In this document: piece after piece, positions 59,098 through 64,000 of the stretch
Layout of the letters: the number at the start of each line of letters is the position of its first letter
Position numbering within the stretch: the stretch's first letter is position 1
Origin: Alphaproteobacteria bacterium
GTDB lineage: Bacteria; Pseudomonadota; Alphaproteobacteria; Micropepsales; Micropepsaceae
DNA length: 64,000 bases
Assembly: GCA_016124385.1 (NCBI GenBank)
Contig: WGNU01000005.1
Coordinates: 310,001 to 374,000, forward strand
Direction of reading: 5' to 3'
Made by a program: the position numbers and the translations under genes
Notes under the pieces: model-generated
Seen by the model: the letters and a program-made list of their open reading frames with translations, nothing else
Database searches by the model: none
Told to the model about the DNA's origin: nothing

Positions 59098-59892
59098 TCA
59101 GAACGAGAGGTGCCGCACGCGCTCCAGAAGCAGCGGATAGAGCTGGGGACCGGAGCAGATGATCGAACGCTGGCGCGCGACGGCGCCGTTATAGGAGAGC
59201 GTCTCGCCGCGATGGGTGGTTGCAATCCCGCCGGCTTCCGTGACCAGAAGCTCCGCCGCCGCGATGTCCCAATCGTGCTTCGAATAGAGCGAGAGCATCC
59301 CGTCAAATTGCCCGGCCGCCACCAGCGCCATGCGATAGGCGATCGAGCCGCGATTTTCGATGTGGAGGGGCGGCCAGGGCTGCGCCCAACTCGGGTGATC
59401 ATAGAGCGCGCGGGGGCCGACCATGCGCGCGCCCTCGATCTGCTCGCGCGCGCTCACGCGAAGGGGCGCGCCGTTCAGGTGCGCACCAGCGCCAAGCTGC
59501 GCTGAGAAGAATTCATCCGTCATCGGATTGAAGACGGCGGCCGCGCGTGGCCGCCCGTCGACGATGACGCCCGCGCAGATCGTGAATTCAGGCTTACCTT
59601 TGAGGAACGCAACCGTCCCGTCGATCGGATCGACCACGAAGACGCGCCGCTGCGTCAACCGGGAGGAATCGTCCTCCGTCTCCTCCGAGAGCCAGCCATA
59701 GTCCGGCCGCGCGCCGCGCAGCCGCTCGTGAAGCAGCGTATTGATCGCGATGTCGGCTTCCGAAACGGGCGCGTCCTTCGCTTTGTGCCAGGATTTGACG
59801 GGCTGACCGAAGAGACGCCTGGCGATCGCAGCGCTTTCGCGGACGGCCTCCGAGAGGAGCGCGAGATCGGCCGCGTCCTCACGATCCTGCAA
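59098..59892 (-). CDS. cysQ: 3'(2'),5'-bisphosphate nucleotidase (inositol monophosphatase family)
   Basis: A 264-residue metal-dependent phosphatase that removes the 3'-phosphate from PAP, a by-product of sulfate assimilation and sulfotransferases. WLSEETEDD, VDPIDGTVAF (metal-binding Asp residues) and KHDWDIAAAELLVTEAGG are the family motifs. It starts with TTG 59892, with GAGGGGATG upstream, overlapping pmbA's stop by 14 bases. CysQ would recycle PAP from the sulfotransferase encoded at 0.3 kb if that enzyme uses PAPS. Inositol monophosphatase activity is the alternative. Confidence 0.9.
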   Translation of the reverse strand: MQDREDAADLALLSEAVRESAAIARRLFGQPVKSWHKAKDAPVSEADIAINTLLHERLRGARPDYGWLSEETEDDSSRLTQRRVFVVDPIDGTVAFLKGKPEFTICAGVIVDGRPRAAAVFNPMTDEFFSAQLGAGAHLNGAPLRVSAREQIEGARMVGPRALYDHPSWAQPWPPLHIENRGSIAYRMALVAAGQFDGMLSLYSKHDWDIAAAELLVTEAGGIATTHRGETLSYNGAVARQRSIICSGPQLYPLLLERVRHLSF

Positions 59893-61228
59893 CGATCATC
59901 CCCTCGACGCGGATCGTCGGCGCGTTCGTGCCATAGCGGAAGACGAGATCGTTGGCGGGCGTCAGATGCAGGAACATCTCCTGCAGCGTGCCCGCGATCG
60001 TCACTTCGTTCACCGGATAGGCGATCTGGCCGTTCTCGATCCAGAACCCGCTGGCACCCCGGCTGTAATCGCCCGTCACGCCGTTGACGCCCATGCCGAT
60101 CAGCTCGGTAACGTAAAAGCCTTGGCTTATGTCCGCCATCAGCTCGGCAGGCGTGACGGCTCCGGCCGCCATGTAGAGATTGGTGGGCGAGGGGCCGGGC
60201 GGCCCGCTCGTGCCGCGCGCGGCGTGGCCGGTCGTCGAGAGCCCCAATTGCCGCGCGCTGGCGCAATCGAGAAACCAGCTTCGCAGCACGCCGTCCTCGA
60301 CGATCGCCGTGCGCGCGTTCGCGACGCCCTCGCCGTCGAACGGCTTGGACCGCAGGCCGCGCTTGCGATGCGGGTCATCGATGATGGAAAGCCCGGCGGG
60401 GAAAATGCGCTGGCCCATTTTCGCTTTGAGGAAGCTCGTGCCGCGCGCCACGGAGGCGCCGTTCGTCGCGCCGGCCAGATGCCCGACAAGGCTCGCCGAC
60501 ACGCGCGGATCGTAGACGACCGGCACCGGCTGGCTCTTGGCCTTGCGCGGGTGAAGCCGGGCCAGCGCCTTTTCGGCGGCCTGGCGGCCGATCGTCTCGG
60601 GCGCGTCGAGATCGCGCGTGAACCGCGCCTGCGCGTACTCGTAGTCGCGCTCCATGCCCGTACCTTCGCCCGCGACCACGGAACACGAGATCGAGGCGGA
60701 GGTGCCCGCATAGGCGCCCGCGAACCCGTGGCTCGTCACGAGCGTGACGCCCGAGCGCCCCCAGGACGCCGAGCCGCCCTCCGAATTCGTGATCCCTTGA
60801 ACGGCGAGCGCGGCGGCCTCGCAATCCCGCGCGGCCGCGATCAACGCTTCGCTGGACGGTTCCTCGGAATCCTCGAGGTCGAGGCTGGGGAACGAGCGTG
60901 CGAGCCGGTCCTGCGGCGCCAGCCCGCAATAGCTGTCTTCCGGGGCATGGCGCGCCATCGCGACAGCCCGCGCGGGCAGGCTCTCAAGGCTCTCGGGCTT
61001 CAGGTCTGTCGCCGAAACGCTCGCCTGGCGCTGGCCGATGAAGACGCGCAGCCCCACATCCTGGCCTTCGGAGCGTTCGAGTTCTTCGAGCTTGCCGAAA
61101 CGCATCGAGGCGCCGACCGAGACGCCCTCGACGAGGATCGCGTCCGCCGCGTCCGCGCCGGCGGCGCGCGCGCCCTGAACGAGGCGCTGAAGCAGCGCGA
61201 GTGTGTCGCCGGAGCTCATGGATGTCAT
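59879..61228 (-). CDS. pmbA: TldD/PmbA family protein (metalloprotease partner)
   Basis: A 449-residue PmbA-type subunit. TldD-PmbA degrade unfolded peptides and help mature microcin B17 and CcdA. Family blocks: ELERSEGQDVGLRVFIG, VPVVYDPRVSASLVGHLAGATNG, SGPPGPSPTNLYM and GVNGVTGDYSRGASGFWIENG. The HExxxH zinc motif belongs to the TldD partner and is absent here, as expected; tldD is not in the window. ATG 61228 and 61219 are both possible. Overlaps cysQ by 14 bases, follows the GNAT gene by 58. Confidence 0.92.
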   Translation of the reverse strand: MTSMSSGDTLALLQRLVQGARAAGADAADAILVEGVSVGASMRFGKLEELERSEGQDVGLRVFIGQRQASVSATDLKPESLESLPARAVAMARHAPEDSYCGLAPQDRLARSFPSLDLEDSEEPSSEALIAAARDCEAAALAVQGITNSEGGSASWGRSGVTLVTSHGFAGAYAGTSASISCSVVAGEGTGMERDYEYAQARFTRDLDAPETIGRQAAEKALARLHPRKAKSQPVPVVYDPRVSASLVGHLAGATNGASVARGTSFLKAKMGQRIFPAGLSIIDDPHRKRGLRSKPFDGEGVANARTAIVEDGVLRSWFLDCASARQLGLSTTGHAARGTSGPPGPSPTNLYMAAGAVTPAELMADISQGFYVTELIGMGVNGVTGDYSRGASGFWIENGQIAYPVNEVTIAGTLQEMFLHLTPANDLVFRYGTNAPTIRVEGMIVAGS

Positions 61229-61286
61229 CGAGGGCCGATTGTCGGAAGGGGAAGGCCAATCAGTCAACGGCGATCGGCGAAGGGCG

Positions 61287-61757
61287 TCAAGGCGCCGCAG
61301 CCTCGACGGCGCGCTCAAGGCGCGGCAGCATCCGCCCAGGGATCGAGGCGGACAGCGAGAGCCCGATGCGCACAAAGCCGAACCGCACGTAGATTGCCTC
61401 CGCGTTCGGGTCCGCATCGACGCCGATCCGCGCGAGCCCGGCCGCGCGCGCCTGCGAAAGCGCGTGTTCCATCAGCCGGCGGCCGATGCCTTGGCCGATC
61501 GCCTCGGGCGACACGAAGAAATCTTCGATCTCGCCCTCGGCGCCCTCGGCCGCGAGCGCAATCATGCCGACGAGTGCGCCGCGCTCTTCGGCGACCGTCA
61601 TCTGCTCGGCCTCGATGCGCTCGGGCGTGATCGTCAGCTCCGCGCGGCACGCCTCCAGAAAGGCGGCGTCATAGCCCCAATGGGCTTTCGAGCGCATCGC
61701 GAGGTCGCTGAGCGCGGCGCTGTCGCTCGTGCGCGCGGGGCGGAGCGTGACCTTCAT
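61287..61757 (-). CDS. GNAT family N-acetyltransferase
   Basis: A 156-residue acetyltransferase. Motif A for acetyl-CoA is VSPEAIGQGIGRRLMEHAL (Q/RxxGxG/A as QGIGRR); motif B is DADPNAEAIYVRFGFVRIG, the usual NxxAxxxYxxxGF pattern. N-terminal TLRPARTSDSAALSDLAMRS is typical of the RimI-like fold. Substrate not predictable. ATG 61757 overlaps the methyltransferase stop by four bases (ATGA). Confidence 0.9.
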   Translation of the reverse strand: MKVTLRPARTSDSAALSDLAMRSKAHWGYDAAFLEACRAELTITPERIEAEQMTVAEERGALVGMIALAAEGAEGEIEDFFVSPEAIGQGIGRRLMEHALSQARAAGLARIGVDADPNAEAIYVRFGFVRIGLSLSASIPGRMLPRLERAVEAAAP

Positions 61758-62443
61758 GGCGCCGCCTCATCGAGCGTGAAGACGCGCGTGCGGCGGATTT
61801 CCTGATCCTCGAGTTCGCGCGTCGTCTGGACTTCGTAGGTCGCGAGCGCCGTCAGTCCGCTCTTCGGCAGATAGGCGCGCCCTGGATCGCCGATCAGAAC
61901 GCGCGCGCCCCGCCGCGCCAGCTTGCGCGCCCAGCCGATAACGCTAGGCGCCAGGTCGCGGTCGTAGCAGAGATCGCCGATCAGCACGGTGTCCCAGCCC
62001 TCGTCGATGCCGATGACGCTGCGATCATGCGCCTCGACGGTAACGTCGTTGAGCTGCGCGTTGAGGCCGATCGCGGCGATCGCGAAGGGATCGATATCGA
62101 CGGCCTCGACGCGCCGCGCGCCGGCCTTGGCCGCCGCGATCGCGCCGAGCCCCGAGCCCGCGCCGACATCGAGCACGAAGCCGCCGCGAACGGTCTCTGG
62201 ATGATCGATCACATAGCGCGCGAGCGCCTGTCCACCCGCCCAGGCGAACGCCCAGAAGGGCGGCGGCACGCCTTGGGCGGCGAGGTCCTCCTCGGTCTGG
62301 TGCCAGAGCGGCACGATCGCATGCGCCAGATGGAGCGCGATCTCGGGCACGTGCGGCGGCGTCTCGATCACGGTATTGCCGCGCACGAAGATGCGATAGC
62401 GCTCGTCGGCCGCGATCGGCGCGGATGCGTCGGCGGTGCTCAG
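61754..62443 (-). CDS. Class I SAM methyltransferase, ETF-beta lysine methyltransferase-like
   Basis: About 229 residues. IETPPHVPEIALHLAHAIVP, WHQTEEDLAAQGVPPPFWAF and AWAGGQALARYVIDHPE precede the SAM site VLDVGAGSGLGAIAAAKAGA, then VDIDPFA and a DLCYD block. This matches METTL20-like protein-lysine methyltransferases that modify electron-transfer flavoprotein beta. No ATG is available: CTG 62443, overlapping the desaturase stop as CTGA, or GTG 62386 are the candidate starts; I give the longer one. If right, it would tune the ETF that serves acyl-CoA dehydrogenases such as that at 39.9 kb. Confidence 0.82.
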   Translation of the reverse strand: MSTADASAPIAADERYRIFVRGNTVIETPPHVPEIALHLAHAIVPLWHQTEEDLAAQGVPPPFWAFAWAGGQALARYVIDHPETVRGGFVLDVGAGSGLGAIAAAKAGARRVEAVDIDPFAIAAIGLNAQLNDVTVEAHDRSVIGIDEGWDTVLIGDLCYDRDLAPSVIGWARKLARRGARVLIGDPGRAYLPKSGLTALATYEVQTTRELEDQEIRRTRVFTLDEAAP

Positions 62444-63447
62444 GCGGTTGAGACCCCGGCCCGGACAGTCCCCTCGCCGGATTGGCGAACGCGGTGTTTC
62501 CCGTTGCCGTCGCCCGAGCCGGACGTCGCGAGGCGAAGCACGTCCAGATAGCCCGTGCGCAGCTCCATGCGCGGACCGAAGCCCTTGGCCAGCAGGATCT
62601 TGTGCAGCAGCGGCAGGCGGTAGCACGGCACCCACATCAAGAGATGATGCTCGACATGGTAGTTGACCCAATAGGGCGCCAGGAACGCCCGTTCGAGCCA
62701 GTTCGCCGTCGTCGTGCGCGCGTTGCGGAAGGGATCGTTGTTGTCCGGCACGACCGCGTGCTCGGCGATGTTGCGGACCCGCGTGACGACCTGATGCCAG
62801 GTGAGGAGCGGGACGATCCACAGCAGCGGATAGGCCCACCACACGCCCGCCTGGATCATCACGCCAAGGATGATCGCGTTGACGAGGAGCGGCCGGCCGA
62901 GCTTCTTGCCGAACGTTTCGATCCGCCGCTCGAGCGGCCAATCGGGCTTGCCGAGCGCGGCGCGGAACTGCGCGCGGCGCTGCTTGAAGCCGGTCTGGCC
63001 TGTGATGTCGCGGATGATCTTGCGCCGGAAGCTGTCGCGGCTGATCGGGAAGGGGGCCGAAAGCTCCAGATCGGGATCATCGTCCTGTTGCGTGCGCGCG
63101 TGATGCGTCAGGTGATAGGCGCGATAGGCGTAGGTCTCGGTGAAGACCGGAAACGCGCAGAACCACTGGCTGAGGAGGTGGTTGAGCCACGGTGTCTTCG
63201 CCAGAACGCCATGCGCGCCGTCATGCATCAGAATGGCAAGGCCCAGCTGCCGCGATCCGATGACCATCACCGCGAGGAGATAGGTCACCGGATTGGGCAG
63301 CCACGCGACGAGCGCGATCGCGGCCGCGATCACGCCCCAGGCATGGGCGACGAGGAAGAGCGCCATCTCGTCCGAGCGTTCCCGCACGATGGCGAGTTCT
63401 CCGGGTGTGAGCAGGTCGGCGGCGGTGATCCGGGTGTACTGGGTCAT
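62440..63447 (-). CDS. Fatty acid desaturase family protein
   Basis: A 335-residue membrane di-iron enzyme. Four to five hydrophobic segments and three histidine boxes: HDGAH (box 1), HLTHH (box 2) and NYHVEHH (box 3), with an extra QQDDDPD after box 2. Subfamily resembles the sphingolipid/omega desaturase-like group rather than DesC; a substrate cannot be assigned. ATG 63447 without a clear ribosome site. First gene of the reverse chain ending in DUF4170, 49 bases from the SDR gene. Confidence 0.92.
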   Translation of the reverse strand: MTQYTRITAADLLTPGELAIVRERSDEMALFLVAHAWGVIAAAIALVAWLPNPVTYLLAVMVIGSRQLGLAILMHDGAHGVLAKTPWLNHLLSQWFCAFPVFTETYAYRAYHLTHHARTQQDDDPDLELSAPFPISRDSFRRKIIRDITGQTGFKQRRAQFRAALGKPDWPLERRIETFGKKLGRPLLVNAIILGVMIQAGVWWAYPLLWIVPLLTWHQVVTRVRNIAEHAVVPDNNDPFRNARTTTANWLERAFLAPYWVNYHVEHHLLMWVPCYRLPLLHKILLAKGFGPRMELRTGYLDVLRLATSGSGDGNGKHRVRQSGEGTVRAGVSTA

Positions 63448-63496
63448 GGCACTAGTCTAGGGCTTAGGCCTCGCGGTGCAAATAACCCCAAAGGGG

Positions 63497-64000
63497 CTAG
63501 ATGCGCCAACCTGAGTGTTTGATGAGTTCTTCGTAAAAGCTTTGTGTGTAGGCCTCTTCCGGCATTTTTCGGACTTGTGAATCCAGGAACTTCGCGTCCT
63601 CGCCGACGAGGATGCGCCAGCGCTCGGACTTGACGCCATCGAGGATGATCTGCGCCGCTTGCGCCGCGCTTGTGGGCGCCGTATCGCGGAAATTGTTGCC
63701 GATCGCCTCGATGATCTGTGCGTCCGTGAGCGCGGAGACGTCGAGCCCCTGCGCATTCAGCATCTCGCGCGTCGTCGCGGAATCGAACTCGGCCATCGCC
63801 ATGCTGTTCGCTGCGATCTCCGTGCCGATATGGCCTGGCATGACGACGGAACACTTGATATGCGGCGCGTTGACGGCGAGGTCCGTCATCAGCGCCTCGG
63901 TGAAGCCCTTCACCGCGAATTTCGCCGCCGCATAGGCCGTGTGCGGCCGGCCTGGCCCGATCGAGGCCCAGAACCCGTTGACGCTGCTCGTATTGATGAT
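63497..64000 (-). CDS. SDR family oxidoreductase, C-terminal part (cut by window edge)
   Basis: The 3' 168 codons of a short-chain dehydrogenase; the 5' part lies beyond the window. It starts within INTSSVNGFWAS (catalytic Ser region) and shows YxxxK in TAYAAAKFAVKG, then PGHIGTEIAANS. The long C-terminal extension (about 130 residues after YxxxK, with DTAPTSAAQAAQIILDGVK) is typical of SDRs in lipid or hydroxyacid metabolism. Followed after 49 bases by the desaturase gene on the same strand. Confidence 0.93.
   Translation of the reverse strand: MINTSSVNGFWASIGPGRPHTAYAAAKFAVKGFTEALMTDLAVNAPHIKCSVVMPGHIGTEIAANSMAMAEFDSATTREMLNAQGLDVSALTDAQIIEAIGNNFRDTAPTSAAQAAQIILDGVKSERWRILVGEDAKFLDSQVRKMPEEAYTQSFYEELIKHSGWRI

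Noticed and set aside
62444-62941. Upstream extension of the methyltransferase frame into the desaturase gene
   Set aside because: The extension is Arg/Ala-rich, unconserved and lies in the shadow of the His-box-containing desaturase gene.

Overview
This is a high-GC bacterial chromosome segment with about 60 tightly packed protein genes. It is almost certainly from an alphaproteobacterium, most likely a Hyphomicrobiales (Rhizobiales)-type lineage; I cannot name a genus. Pointers are a CIRCE-controlled groES, a BamF/DUF3035-type lipoprotein, DUF2093 and DUF4170 proteins, a TIGR01459-type HAD protein, an ETF-beta lysine methyltransferase-like enzyme, a TipF-like degenerate EAL protein, and a MutL carrying its own endonuclease motif. 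I see no rRNA, tRNA, CRISPR array, insertion sequence, integrase or phage gene. No gene-free stretch reaches 300 bases; the largest gaps (about 170-255 bases) hold promoters, operators, terminators or palindromic repeats.

Layout. 1-6.8 kb: groES (cut by the window edge) with its HrcA operator, then a sulfotransferase-like gene, a DUF2461 gene, one A/T-richer gene of unknown function, a serine beta-lactamase-like hydrolase, a CoA-transferase and an MscS channel. 6.8-19 kb: catabolic and regulatory genes. These are a luciferase-like flavoenzyme, a TetR/NTF2-like operon with a clear promoter-operator, a second TetR, an acetylpolyamine amidohydrolase-like protein divergent from a DSD1-type PLP enzyme, a PFK, a secreted Tyr/His-rich protein, a PEP mutase-family lyase, an omega-aminotransferase next to alanine dehydrogenase, a Crp-type regulator and an SDR. 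19-24.4 kb: OmpA-type lipoprotein, glutathione peroxidase, TipF-like protein, HAD protein, PhaJ-like hydratase.

23.4-34.4 kb is a long forward run of core genes (ribF, ileS, lspA, a bamF-like gene, two M16 peptidase genes, pgi, mutL), many overlapping by 1-11 bases. 34.4-37.2 kb carries RNA-modification genes (rsmD, an RsuA/RluB-type synthase, tadA). 37.2-46.3 kb holds a DUF1329 gene, a LysR regulator with a good operator facing an ACAD11/LvaC-like acyl-CoA dehydrogenase, an orphan PAS histidine kinase, and two tandem LvaA-like APH-fold kinases behind purD. The dehydrogenase-plus-kinase set resembles the bacterial 4-hydroxyacid (levulinate-type) pathway and the fused mammalian ACAD10/ACAD11 enzymes.

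46.4-55 kb: xseA-DUF2093-M23 peptidase on the forward strand, converging with a reverse lipid A operon in which every junction overlaps (msbA, DUF374 acyltransferase, waaA, lpxK, lpxL-like). 55-58.7 kb: a CX5R phosphatase, a 43-residue membrane peptide, and a phaZ-phaC pair whose synthase looks class II (medium-chain-length type). 58.7-64 kb: a reverse chain of fatty-acid desaturase, methyltransferase, GNAT, pmbA, cysQ and DUF4170, and the 3' part of an SDR gene cut by the window end. Two related palindromic repeats (about 20.0 kb and 34.9 kb) lie in the intergenic space; one supplies the last codons of rsmD.
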